A stretch of DNA of 13,379 bases, from assembly GCA_046295675.1 (NCBI GenBank), contig JBKBMW010000022.1, forward strand, positions 1 through 13,379, read 5' to 3'. The translations under genes and the position numbers were made by a program. Source of the stretch: JAOAJF01 sp046295675 (GTDB lineage Archaea; Micrarchaeota; Micrarchaeia; Anstonellales; Anstonellaceae). The notes beneath the pieces are model-generated. The model was not told the origin of the DNA. It searched no databases and saw only the letters and a list, made by a program, of their open reading frames with translations. This document shows positions 1 through 6,655 of this stretch, piece after piece (positions within the stretch are counted from its first letter, which is position 1; each line of letters opens with the position of its first letter).

Positions 1-278
1 GTAAGCTTGTAAAAGAGATAGATGGGCTTGGGTTAAAAGAAGCCAGCCATTTTCTAAGAAATATTGGAATGATGAAAAACTTGGCTATTTTAGATAGGCA
101 CATACTTAAGTGCTTAAAATATTATGGAGTTATAAAGGAGATTCCAAAAACACTCACTAAAAAAAATTATTTGGAAATAGAAAAAAGAATGATTGAATTT
201 AGTAAAAAAATAAAAATAGAGCCTGCTAAAATAGATTTATTATTTTGGTCTGAACAAACAGGATATGTATTTAAATAG
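1..278 (+). CDS. ogg: Archaeal Ogg2-type 8-oxoguanine DNA glycosylase/AP lyase, 3' part only
   Basis: The gene enters from the left edge; the reading frame begins at base 3 and the last 91 residues are visible. The family excises 8-oxoguanine from DNA and cleaves the resulting abasic site. Visible residues 8-20 are the helix-hairpin-helix GLGLKEASHFLRN, with the Lys (visible residue 12) that forms the Schiff base. LDRHIL follows, with the catalytic Asp at visible residue 31. The tail (PKTLT, YLEIE, LDLLFW, TGYVFK) matches the short C-terminal region of archaeal Ogg2. An ATG at 69 lies inside the conserved fold and is not the start. Only 12 bases separate the stop from the aminotransferase start, so the two are probably cotranscribed. 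Family assignment rests on motif recognition and is strong; the N-terminal part is not in the window. Confidence 0.9.
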   Translation, partial: KLVKEIDGLGLKEASHFLRNIGMMKNLAILDRHILKCLKYYGVIKEIPKTLTKKNYLEIEKRMIEFSKKIKIEPAKIDLLFWSEQTGYVFK

Positions 279-290
279 AAGGATGAGATT

Positions 291-1601
291 ATGGTAGAAC
301 TTTCAGAGCATTTTAAAGAAATTTCGCCTTCTGCAATAAGAATGGCTCAGATAAAATTTATGGAAAGAAAGGATAATTGCATTGCTATTAATGTTGCAAT
401 TGGAAATGTTTCTTTACCAATGCATCCTGCTATGATAAAAAGATTAGAAAATTTATCTTCTAAAAATTCTCCTTTTGCAAATGGGGTAGTAAGATACACT
501 GAAACAGTTGGAACAAAAGAGGCAAATGAAGCTTTTTTGAATGTTTTAAGGTCAAGTGGTATTGATACAACTAATTTATATTCTCAAATTTTGGATGGTG
601 GAAGTCAGGCTATGGAGATTGCAATTCTTGGAACAACTAAAGACCATGACCAAGAAAAAAAACCACTTATGCTTATTGAACCTATTTATGCAAATTATGT
701 TTCCTTTGCTAAAAGGCTTTCGAAAAAAATAGTTTGTATTAAAAGAAAACTAAACGAAGATGGAAGATATTCACTTCCAGATATTGAAAAAATAGAAGAG
801 GTTATAAGAGAAAATAAACCAGGAGCCATTGTGGTTATTCCTTATGATAACCCAACAGGGCAATATCTAACAAATGAGCAAATGATAGAAATAGCTAAAT
901 TGGCCATAAAATATGATATGTGGATAATCTCTGATGAGGCATATAGAGAATTACATTATAATGATAAAGAGGCAGTTAGTATTTGGAAAATTACAAATAA
1001 AGAAGTACAAGGAATAGAGGGGAGAAGAATTTCAATAGAAAGTTCTTCAAAGGTTTGGAATGCCTGCGGACTTAGAATTGGGGCATTAATAACAGATAAT
1101 GAAGAATTCCATAAGAAGGCAGTTGCAGAATATACTGCTAATTTGTGTGCAAATGCTATTGGACAATATATATTTGGAGCTTTGGCACATCTAAAAAAAG
1201 AAGAATTACAACAATGGTATAAACAACAAAAAAAATATTATAAAAAATTAATTTTTGCTTTTCATGAAAATATAAAAAAACAACTTCCACAAATAATTAT
1301 TTCAAACCCAGATTCTTCGCTTTATTCTGTAATTGATTTAAGAAGAATTGTACCACCAGATTTTGATGTAAAAGAATTTATTATTTGGTGTGCAAAAGAA
1401 GGGAAGGTAGAAATAGAAGGAAAAAATTATACCCTTTTAGTTGCCCCTATGGAAGGCTTTTTTTACTCATTAGATGAAAAAGAAAAAAAAGAGATTGGAA
1501 AACAGCTAAGAATTGCTTATGTTTTAGAAAAAGAGGAGATGGATTTAGTTCCAATATTGTTAAAAGAATTGCTTGAAAAATATTTGAAAAGATTAAATTG
1601 A
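291..1601 (+). CDS. PLP-dependent class I/II aminotransferase
   Basis: This 436-residue fold-type I PLP enzyme moves an amino group between an amino acid and a 2-oxo acid in the cytoplasm. Visible landmarks are YDNPTG at 185-190 (Asn187 contacts the cofactor), SDEAYREL from 214 (Asp215 binds the pyridine nitrogen), SSSK at 251-254 with Lys254 as the Schiff-base lysine, and LRIG at 261-264 (Arg262 near the phosphate). A late Arg in QLRIAYV is the likely carboxylate-binding residue. The catalytic set is complete. The N-terminus resembles aspartate/aromatic aminotransferases, but substrate cannot be read from the motifs. The start is supported by an AGGATGA Shine-Dalgarno-like stretch at 280-286. 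It sits 12 bases after the glycosylase and 21 bases before pdxT, which fits one operon. Confidence 0.9.
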   Translation: MVELSEHFKEISPSAIRMAQIKFMERKDNCIAINVAIGNVSLPMHPAMIKRLENLSSKNSPFANGVVRYTETVGTKEANEAFLNVLRSSGIDTTNLYSQILDGGSQAMEIAILGTTKDHDQEKKPLMLIEPIYANYVSFAKRLSKKIVCIKRKLNEDGRYSLPDIEKIEEVIRENKPGAIVVIPYDNPTGQYLTNEQMIEIAKLAIKYDMWIISDEAYRELHYNDKEAVSIWKITNKEVQGIEGRRISIESSSKVWNACGLRIGALITDNEEFHKKAVAEYTANLCANAIGQYIFGALAHLKKEELQQWYKQQKKYYKKLIFAFHENIKKQLPQIIISNPDSSLYSVIDLRRIVPPDFDVKEFIIWCAKEGKVEIEGKNYTLLVAPMEGFFYSLDEKEKKEIGKQLRIAYVLEKEEMDLVPILLKELLEKYLKRLN

Positions 1602-1622
1602 AAAGGATAAAATAGTGAAAAA

Positions 1623-2210
1623 ATGAAGATTGGAATTTTAGCACTTCAAGGAGATTTCTTTGAACATGCTCAAGCTTTAGAACAGGCAGCTAAAAAATTA
1701 AAAATAAAAATAGAAATAATTTTTGTGAGAAATGAAAATGATTTGGATGCTTTAGATGGTTTGATAATTCCTGGGGGAGAAAGCACTACTTTATCAACTT
1801 TGATTGAAGAGTTTGGATTAGAAAAGAAAATAAAAAAAATTAGAAACTTTTTGGTAACATGTGCTGGGCTAATAATATTGGCAAAAGATGTTGAAGGTTT
1901 GGAAAAAAATCAATCAACCCTTTCTTTGATGGATATAAAAATCAAAAGAAATGCTTATGGTTCGCAGATTGATTCCTTTTATGCTGAATTAAAAGGTGAT
2001 ATTTTAGAAAATAAAAAAGTTGCCTTTATTAGAGCACCAAAAATTGAAAGAATTGGAAAAAATGTTAAAGTACTTGCAAGAATTAAAAAAAATAACGAGA
2101 TTGCTATTATAGAACAAAAAACAGAGAAATATTTTATGATTGGCGCAACTTGTCATCCTGAATTGGACTGGGATGAATTGGAACTTTATTTTTTAAAAAA
2201 AATAAGCTAA
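1623..2210 (+). CDS. pdxT: PdxT, glutaminase subunit of pyridoxal 5'-phosphate synthase
   Basis: PdxT hydrolyses glutamine and channels the ammonia to PdxS, which builds pyridoxal 5'-phosphate from a pentose phosphate and a triose phosphate. The 195-residue length is normal for the family. Motifs are GILALQGD (4-11), IIPGGEST (48-55, oxyanion region), TCAG with nucleophile Cys80, RNAYGSQ (109-115, usually RNAFGRQ), FIRAP (135-139) and the CHPE triad end with His178 and Glu180. The full Cys-His-Glu triad is present, so the glutaminase should be active. Val78 stands where Gly usually precedes TCAG. The synthase partner pdxS, often adjacent, is not in this window. The ATG follows a weak GTGA at 1615-1618, and the preceding gene is a PLP enzyme. 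Confidence 0.95.
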   Translation: MKIGILALQGDFFEHAQALEQAAKKLKIKIEIIFVRNENDLDALDGLIIPGGESTTLSTLIEEFGLEKKIKKIRNFLVTCAGLIILAKDVEGLEKNQSTLSLMDIKIKRNAYGSQIDSFYAELKGDILENKKVAFIRAPKIERIGKNVKVLARIKKNNEIAIIEQKTEKYFMIGATCHPELDWDELELYFLKKIS

Positions 2211-2229
2211 AATAAATGCAGATGAGGTA

Positions 2230-3237
2230 TTATACTTTAAGAATTCTGTTTTTTAGAGCGTTTTCATCTCTACACAATAAGGCTACTCTTGAGAGAATAT
2301 GCTCATCAGCATAAATATAATCTGTAAGGCTAGTGAGTTTTTTTGCAAATTTTCTTATTTCTTCCATTGTGAGCATATCTGAAAGCTGTAAGCCTCTTTG
2401 TGCATTTCTTGCCCAACCTACATATACCATTGATTTTACTTCCACATAATGAGGTTTTGCTAAATTTATTAATTTGGCATATCCTTCCTCATTAAAATCA
2501 TTTAGATTATGAGCAATTGTCATTCTTAAAACAGTGCGGGTTTTTGAAGAGAGTTTATTTAAAATTTTTAGAGATTGATGATAATTTTTCCAAAAAATTT
2601 TTGCTTGGGCTTCAGAAACATTTGCAACATATTGATAAGTTTTAATATCTGGGGCAATCAAAGAAATGTAAAGTTGAGTTGGAAGTGGATTAAGATTTTT
2701 TAGAGCTTTTGGATTTGTTCCATTTGTAACTAAAAAAGTAGTCATATTTCTTTTATGAAATTGTTCAATAAGTTGGGAAAGTTTTGGATAAAGTGTTGGC
2801 TCACCGATTAATGAGAGTGCAACATGTTTTGGATTCATTGCTTGAAGAGCTTTTTTTTTGTCTGCTGCTGGATTACCTTTAAACCCAGACATTATTCTTT
2901 TTTGTTCCTTGATTAAACCTTCAGCTATGAATTCAGGTTCATCCCATTTAAAATTTTTTGGCATTTTTATCCAGCCTGTTTTAGTTTCTGGGATTATTCT
3001 CCAACAAAATCTGCAAGATAAATTGCAAAATTGTAAAACAGGGGAGGACTGAAGACATTGGTGAGAGGCTATTCCATAAAATTTGTGTTTGTAGCAACCA
3101 TCTCTACCTAAAATAGAATCTTTAGAATATTTGCAGATTTTTGCAGCTGAATGGCTTCCTACTTGGTGGTAACCTTGCTTTTTTATTCTTCCTTCAAAGG
3201 TTGAAAGGTCAAGTATTTTTCTTCGCATACTAATCAT
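2230..3237 (-). CDS. taw1: TYW1-type S-adenosylmethionine-dependent tRNA 4-demethylwyosine synthase
   Basis: TYW1/Taw1 is a radical SAM enzyme that condenses N1-methylguanosine-37 of tRNA-Phe with pyruvate carbons to form the tricyclic 4-demethylwyosine, which steadies codon pairing. The radical SAM cluster motif is CNLSCRFCW (Cys71, Cys75, Cys78). Three upstream cysteines, Cys35, Cys48 and Cys61, match the second iron-sulfur cluster of archaeal Taw1. LSLIGEPTLYP (141-151) and LVTNGTNP are further family motifs. At 335 residues it is the archaeal form without the flavodoxin domain of eukaryotic TYW1. The ATG at 3237 lies 5 bases after the aIF2-gamma stop; an in-frame ATG three codons later (3228) is an equally plausible start, since neither has a clear Shine-Dalgarno. 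It is last in the eS6-aIF2-gamma-Taw1 operon. Confidence 0.93.
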   Translation of the reverse strand: MISMRRKILDLSTFEGRIKKQGYHQVGSHSAAKICKYSKDSILGRDGCYKHKFYGIASHQCLQSSPVLQFCNLSCRFCWRIIPETKTGWIKMPKNFKWDEPEFIAEGLIKEQKRIMSGFKGNPAADKKKALQAMNPKHVALSLIGEPTLYPKLSQLIEQFHKRNMTTFLVTNGTNPKALKNLNPLPTQLYISLIAPDIKTYQYVANVSEAQAKIFWKNYHQSLKILNKLSSKTRTVLRMTIAHNLNDFNEEGYAKLINLAKPHYVEVKSMVYVGWARNAQRGLQLSDMLTMEEIRKFAKKLTSLTDYIYADEHILSRVALLCRDENALKNRILKV

Positions 3238-3242
3238 TTGAA

Positions 3243-4451
3243 TTATTTTATTGATAAAAATTTTCCAATAGCAACAAATCTCCAGCTTTTGACTATTTTT
3301 TTTGAAATTGCAATTTTGTCATCTAAAGATGCATATATTCCCCGTTTTAATTTTATGGAAATGGTTTTATCTTTTATTTTTGTAATTATTCCAATAGTGG
3401 TTGCTGAACCTACTGAAAGCACGATTGCCTCATCTAATCTAAAACCTAAGTTTTCAAAATTCTGCCTTTTGATAAGAGTATATTCTATAACTGCTTCTTG
3501 TACCAGTTGTCCAAGAATTTCTTCTGCTCCAAAAACCCCCCCAACTAAAACATCAGCTTTTGTAAGAGCAGGATCAAGCTCTGTGCCCACCCCAATCAAA
3601 CCCCCTGCTACTGCTTCCGTTAGTTGTTCTTTTTCTGTACTCAAACTTACTACTTTTAGGTCCACTGGAACAAAGACCTGCTTATCTTTTTGTTTTTTTA
3701 ATAAGCCTGGGCGCAAGGAGAGCACATCGCCTACTTTTATTTTTCCTTGTAAGATTGAACCACCAAATATTCCGCCTTGGAGTTTCTCTATTGGACAGCC
3801 TGGTCTATTAACATCAAAAGAGCGAACAATGTACATTTTTGGTGGCAAATTTGAATCTTTTTTTGGAGTTAAAAATTTTTCTTCTATTGCTTTTACAAGC
3901 TCGTCAATATTTGCATTATAGTTTGCTGATACTGGAATGATTGGGCAATCCTTCGCAACACTCCCTTCTAAAAATTTTTTTATTTGATTATAATGCTCGA
4001 TTGCCTTTTGCTCATTTACTAAATCGATTTTGTTTTGGACGACAATGATGTTTTTTATTCCCATTAAATCCAACACAGCCAAATGCTCTGCTGTTTGTGG
4101 CTGAGGACAAGGTTCATTTGCTGCAATTATTAAAAGGGCAGCATCTATCAAAGAAACCGAAGCAATCATAGTAGCCATTAAAGTCTCATGGCCTGGAGCA
4201 TCTAAAAATGAAACTACTCTGGAAAGAGTGAAATCTTCTTTTTTTTCTTTTGGAATTAGATGCTCTGGAAGATAAGTTCCTTCTTTTTTGTTTTTGTAAA
4301 AAGAAGCTTGTGCATAGCCAAGCCTGATCGTGATCCCTCTTTTGATTTCTTCTGAGTGAGTATCTGTCCATTTACCAGTTAAGGCTTTAGTAAGAGAAGT
4401 TTTTCCATGGTCAACATGACCAAACAAACCTATGTTTATTTGTGCTTGCAT
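3243..4451 (-). CDS. eif2g: Translation initiation factor 2 subunit gamma (aIF2-gamma)
   Basis: The GTPase subunit of aIF2 carries initiator Met-tRNA to the small ribosomal subunit. At 402 residues it has the full three-domain length. G-motifs are GHVDHGKT (11-18), RGITI in switch 1 (38-42), DAPGH (84-88), NKID (140-143) and SAN (175-177); PQPQTAEHLA (117-126) and VRSFDVNRPG opening domain II are typical of IF2-gamma rather than EF1A or SelB. Oddity: between switch 1 and DAPGH, where most archaeal homologues have a four-cysteine zinc knuckle, residues 46-83 contain no cysteine. A GGTG lies five to eight bases before the ATG. The gene follows eS6 by 12 bases, a conserved archaeal neighbourhood. 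Confidence 0.96.
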   Translation of the reverse strand: MQAQINIGLFGHVDHGKTSLTKALTGKWTDTHSEEIKRGITIRLGYAQASFYKNKKEGTYLPEHLIPKEKKEDFTLSRVVSFLDAPGHETLMATMIASVSLIDAALLIIAANEPCPQPQTAEHLAVLDLMGIKNIIVVQNKIDLVNEQKAIEHYNQIKKFLEGSVAKDCPIIPVSANYNANIDELVKAIEEKFLTPKKDSNLPPKMYIVRSFDVNRPGCPIEKLQGGIFGGSILQGKIKVGDVLSLRPGLLKKQKDKQVFVPVDLKVVSLSTEKEQLTEAVAGGLIGVGTELDPALTKADVLVGGVFGAEEILGQLVQEAVIEYTLIKRQNFENLGFRLDEAIVLSVGSATTIGIITKIKDKTISIKLKRGIYASLDDKIAISKKIVKSWRFVAIGKFLSIK

Positions 4452-4463
4452 AAATGCACCAAA

Positions 4464-4856
4464 TTATTTCTTATCCTCTTTTTTTGCTGGTGGAATAAGC
4501 TCATCTAAAGATTTTGGACCATAATTTTCTATCTTACAATTTATTTGTACTATATCTGAAGAGATTGTGTTTCCAACTACTGTTTTTCTTTTTCTAATAC
4601 CTTTTTCTTTTGGTTTATAACCTGGACCAGAAGAAAGAAGAATTTTCTTTTTTTGAGGACCATCTACATCTGCACGCATTGGAAAACCAGAATAATCTGA
4701 ACCACCGGTAATTTTTAGTTCATAACCAGGAAGACCTATAAGATTTCCATCAATAGTATTTCCTATTTTTTTACCAAGAAAATAATTTTCTGCTTCTTTT
4801 TTTAACTCCATCCCATAGGATTTGCCTGATTTTGGATCAGAGATAACTATTTTCAT
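4464..4856 (-). CDS. rps6e: Small-subunit ribosomal protein eS6
   Basis: eS6 is a structural protein of the archaeal and eukaryotic small ribosomal subunit. The 130-residue length fits archaeal versions, which lack the long phosphorylated tail of eukaryotes. Conserved blocks are KIVISDPKSGKSY at the N-terminus, the GYELKITGGSDYSGFPMR region (about 44-61), ILLSSGPGY (72-80) and RKRKTVVGNTIS (88-99). The C-terminus ends in a charged PPAKKEDKK tail. The start is well fixed: AGGAGG at 4867-4872 is 10 bases before the ATG. It is first in the operon with aIF2-gamma and Taw1, behind a TATA box at 4911-4920. Confidence 0.96.
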   Translation of the reverse strand: MKIVISDPKSGKSYGMELKKEAENYFLGKKIGNTIDGNLIGLPGYELKITGGSDYSGFPMRADVDGPQKKKILLSSGPGYKPKEKGIRKRKTVVGNTISSDIVQINCKIENYGPKSLDELIPPAKKEDKK

Positions 4857-4866
4857 AAAAATACAG

Positions 4867-4920
4867 CCTCCTTTCTAAACCTCTTTGTAAAAGATTATGA
4901 ATAAATTGATTTATATATTT
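4867..4920 (-). promoter_or_regulatory. Promoter and Shine-Dalgarno of the eS6-aIF2-gamma-taw1 operon
   Basis: On the minus strand, AAATATATAA at 4911-4920 is a good archaeal TATA box preceded by an A-rich stretch where TFB binds. Transcription would start near 4890, giving a leader of roughly 30-35 bases that includes AGGAGG at 4867-4872. The start position is inferred from usual TATA spacing. Confidence 0.65.
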
Positions 4921-4991
4921 TTTTATCTAATCCTGTTATTTTTTTGTTCTGATAAATTAAAAACTCTTTCAAATTTTTCTGACTTATAGAG

Positions 4992-5011
4992 AATGTTATA
5001 TTTGTAACATT
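4992..5011. repeat. Perfect 7-bp inverted repeat, candidate operator in the divergent intergenic region
   Basis: AATGTTA at 4992-4998 and its exact complement TAACATT at 5005-5011 flank a 6-base spacer. The repeat overlaps a weak TATA-like TTATATTT (4996-5003) on the plus strand and lies upstream of the orphan gene at 5071. Twofold symmetry of this size suits binding by a dimeric winged-helix regulator. Chance occurrence in AT-rich DNA is possible. Confidence 0.4.
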
Positions 5012-5039
5012 TCGTTTTTATTTTAAACAAAAGAAAAAT

Positions 5040-5066
5040 TTTTATATATAAAGAGGAGTAAGGTGA
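5040..5066 (+). promoter_or_regulatory. TATA-like box and Shine-Dalgarno before the orphan gene
   Basis: TTTATATATA at 5041-5050 is a textbook archaeal TATA box, and AGGTGA at 5061-5066 is a strong Shine-Dalgarno four bases before the ATG at 5071. The two conflict: transcription from this TATA box would begin near 5070-5075, after the Shine-Dalgarno. Either the message starts from a box further upstream (such as 4996-5003), or a leaderless or shorter product is also made. Confidence 0.5.
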
Positions 5067-5070
5067 GAAA

Positions 5071-5529
5071 ATGATTGGAATAATTAGCAAAAACATAACA
5101 ATAAAAATGGAAAATGAACGAACGGCAGCAGTGTATCCAAAAGAAAAAAACTCTGCTCTTTTTTCAAAATTTTTGTTGAAAGGCAAAAAAGCTGGAACAA
5201 TTGATATAGAAAAATTAAAAAACTATCCGGATTTTGAAGTTTTGAACAATCTATCCATTTTTGTTGAAAGATTAATAGAATATGTAAACGATAGACCTGA
5301 ACTAAGGAAAGGTTTTACTTCCTTTTCTTTAATGATTAGGGGAGAACTTAAAGAATTGGAAAAAATTGAATTTAGTGCTGCATTTTACAATGAACAAGAA
5401 ACACCTTTTCCTATTACAATTATTTATTCAGACTATCTACTACCAGAAAGCAGGCTATTTCTTGGGCTTAATCCTTCGGTAGATGTGGCTAGTGCATTAA
5501 AATTGCGGCATGGAAGAGATTGTTGCTAA
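5071..5529 (+). CDS. Hypothetical protein, 152 residues, family not recognised
   Basis: I do not recognise this protein. It is soluble-looking: no signal peptide or membrane segment. Sequence patterns suggest alternating strands and helices: a strand-rich first 20 residues (IGIISKNITIKM), a Lys-rich middle, a helical stretch near 58-75 (LNNLSIFVERLIEYVND), then strands around SFSLMIRGEL and ITIIYSDYLL. It ends RHGRDCC, with two terminal cysteines. An AGGTGA Shine-Dalgarno four bases before the ATG supports the start; an in-frame ATG at 5107 lacks one. It is alone on its strand, divergent from the eS6 operon and convergent with the M24 peptidase, with only 3 bases between the stop codons. The ribosome-binding site, intact frame and tight packing make it a credible gene despite no known motif. 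Confidence 0.75.
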   Translation: MIGIISKNITIKMENERTAAVYPKEKNSALFSKFLLKGKKAGTIDIEKLKNYPDFEVLNNLSIFVERLIEYVNDRPELRKGFTSFSLMIRGELKELEKIEFSAAFYNEQETPFPITIIYSDYLLPESRLFLGLNPSVDVASALKLRHGRDCC

Positions 5530-5532
5530 AAA

Positions 5533-6516
5533 TTAAATTATTTTAATCCCATTTTTTGTAATAAGAACATCTTCTTCAAATCTTACTCCGAATTTTTTTC
5601 CATACCAAGAAGGTTCAAGTGCAATAACCATTCCTTTTTTTAATTTATGAATTGATTTTTTAGAAAAAAAAGGAAGCTCATGCACCTCCAAACCTATTCC
5701 ATGCCCTATTGAATGAGGCATATCCTTCCATTTATATTCTGCTAATAGTTCAAAAACCTTTTTGTTAAATTCAGAAGTAGTTTTTGATTTTTTTAAAATT
5801 TTTAAACTTTCAAAAAAAATTGTTTTTGCAAGATTATAATACTCCCTTTGAGTTTTACTATTTGAAAAAAAGAAGCATCTTGTTAGATCAGAACAATAAT
5901 TATTGTACTTTAAACCAAAATCTATTAAAATAAAATTTTGGATTTTTTTTCTTGTTGATGTATGATGAGGGTTAATAGAAGAATTATCAGCAGCAACAAT
6001 TGGTTCAAAGGCTATTGGACAATTTAGTTCTATTGCTTTTGACTTGAGCATTTTTACAATATCGATTTCAGTTAAATTTGGTTTAATTTTATCTTCTAAT
6101 TCAAAAAAAACTTTTTTTGTTAGTCTGACTGCTTTTTGTATATTTTTGATTTCTTTTTCTGATTTTATCATTCTTAACTTTTGAACTTTTTTTGAAATAT
6201 CAAATGGTTTTATTTTAAAGATTTTTTTTAATTTTGAAAATCTTGAAACAGAGACTGCACTAAAATCCAATCCAACCTTTTTTTTATAGATGTATTTTTT
6301 TAAAATCTTAATTGTTGAACCAAAATCCAAAGCAAAAATTTTAAACTTTGACTTAATCGCTTTGATTTTGTTTTCATTTAGTTTAGAGGTAAAAATAAAT
6401 TTTTTATTTTTTGTTATTAAGGCAATAGAATTATCTAAATTAGTTCTTGTTAAATAAAAAAAATTTGGATCTGGACCAAAACCTTTGTCTTCATCATTAA
6501 ATAATAGAGTGGTCAT
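5533..6516 (-). CDS. M24-family metallopeptidase (Xaa-Pro aminopeptidase/dipeptidase-like)
   Basis: M24 enzymes with a creatinase-like N-terminal domain remove N-terminal residues before proline or split Xaa-Pro dipeptides, using two metal ions in the cytoplasm. In this 327-residue protein residues 1-115 form the N-terminal domain (PDPNFFYLTR at 16-24), and the rest is the pita-bread catalytic domain. Metal ligands are all visible: Asp199 (IDFG), Asp210 (SDLTR), His272 (GHGIGLEVHE), Glu301 (ALEP) and Glu314 (RFEED); His184-His185 (NPHHTS) and His279 fit the substrate site. An active enzyme is expected. The ATG has no Shine-Dalgarno; a weak AT-rich TATA-like patch about 28 bases upstream would allow a leaderless message. 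The gene is extremely AT-rich (one 60-base sample, 6181-6240, has 8 G/C). Prolidase versus aminopeptidase P cannot be decided here. Confidence 0.88.
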   Translation of the reverse strand: MTTLLFNDEDKGFGPDPNFFYLTRTNLDNSIALITKNKKFIFTSKLNENKIKAIKSKFKIFALDFGSTIKILKKYIYKKKVGLDFSAVSVSRFSKLKKIFKIKPFDISKKVQKLRMIKSEKEIKNIQKAVRLTKKVFFELEDKIKPNLTEIDIVKMLKSKAIELNCPIAFEPIVAADNSSINPHHTSTRKKIQNFILIDFGLKYNNYCSDLTRCFFFSNSKTQREYYNLAKTIFFESLKILKKSKTTSEFNKKVFELLAEYKWKDMPHSIGHGIGLEVHELPFFSKKSIHKLKKGMVIALEPSWYGKKFGVRFEEDVLITKNGIKII

Positions 6517-6581
6517 CTAAAAACTAAAAGAAAGAAAAATTAAAAAATTATGTTTTTGCTATCATTTTTTTCCTTGTGGTT

Positions 6582-6638
6582 AAAAAAAAATAAAAAAGAA
6601 CAGGTGTACTTTAAAAACAACAAAAAACTTTTAAAAAA
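6582..6638 (-). terminator. T-rich transcription terminator after the chaperone operon
   Basis: Read on the minus strand, the 139-base gap after the methyltransferase stop holds repeated T runs: six near 6633-6638, six near 6622-6627, five near 6613-6617, then six and nine at 6592-6597 and 6582-6590. Archaeal RNA polymerase stops at such runs without a hairpin, and no clear hairpin is seen. Nothing else in the 6517-6655 gap looks like a gene. Confidence 0.55.
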
Positions 6639-6655
6639 TACAAAGGAGAGCAGGA

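Noticed and set aside
1447..1644. A 65-codon minus-strand frame opposite the aminotransferase end
   Set aside because: Complement of a Lys/Glu-rich coding region; no supporting site.
3238..3921. A 227-codon open frame on the plus strand opposite aIF2-gamma and the start of taw1
   Set aside because: It is antisense to a well-conserved gene, starts with TTG, and its Ser/Thr/Phe-rich translation is typical of a shadow frame.
4923..5186. An 87-codon minus-strand frame with a hydrophobic stretch
   Set aside because: It overlaps the orphan gene antisense, and its hydrophobic part is the complement of the Lys/Ile-rich start of that gene; no ribosome-binding site.
6551..6577. AAGGAA followed by ATG on the minus strand in the gap before the M24 gene
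   Set aside because: It opens only a five-codon frame (MIAKT) and gives no evidence for a peptide or leader function.
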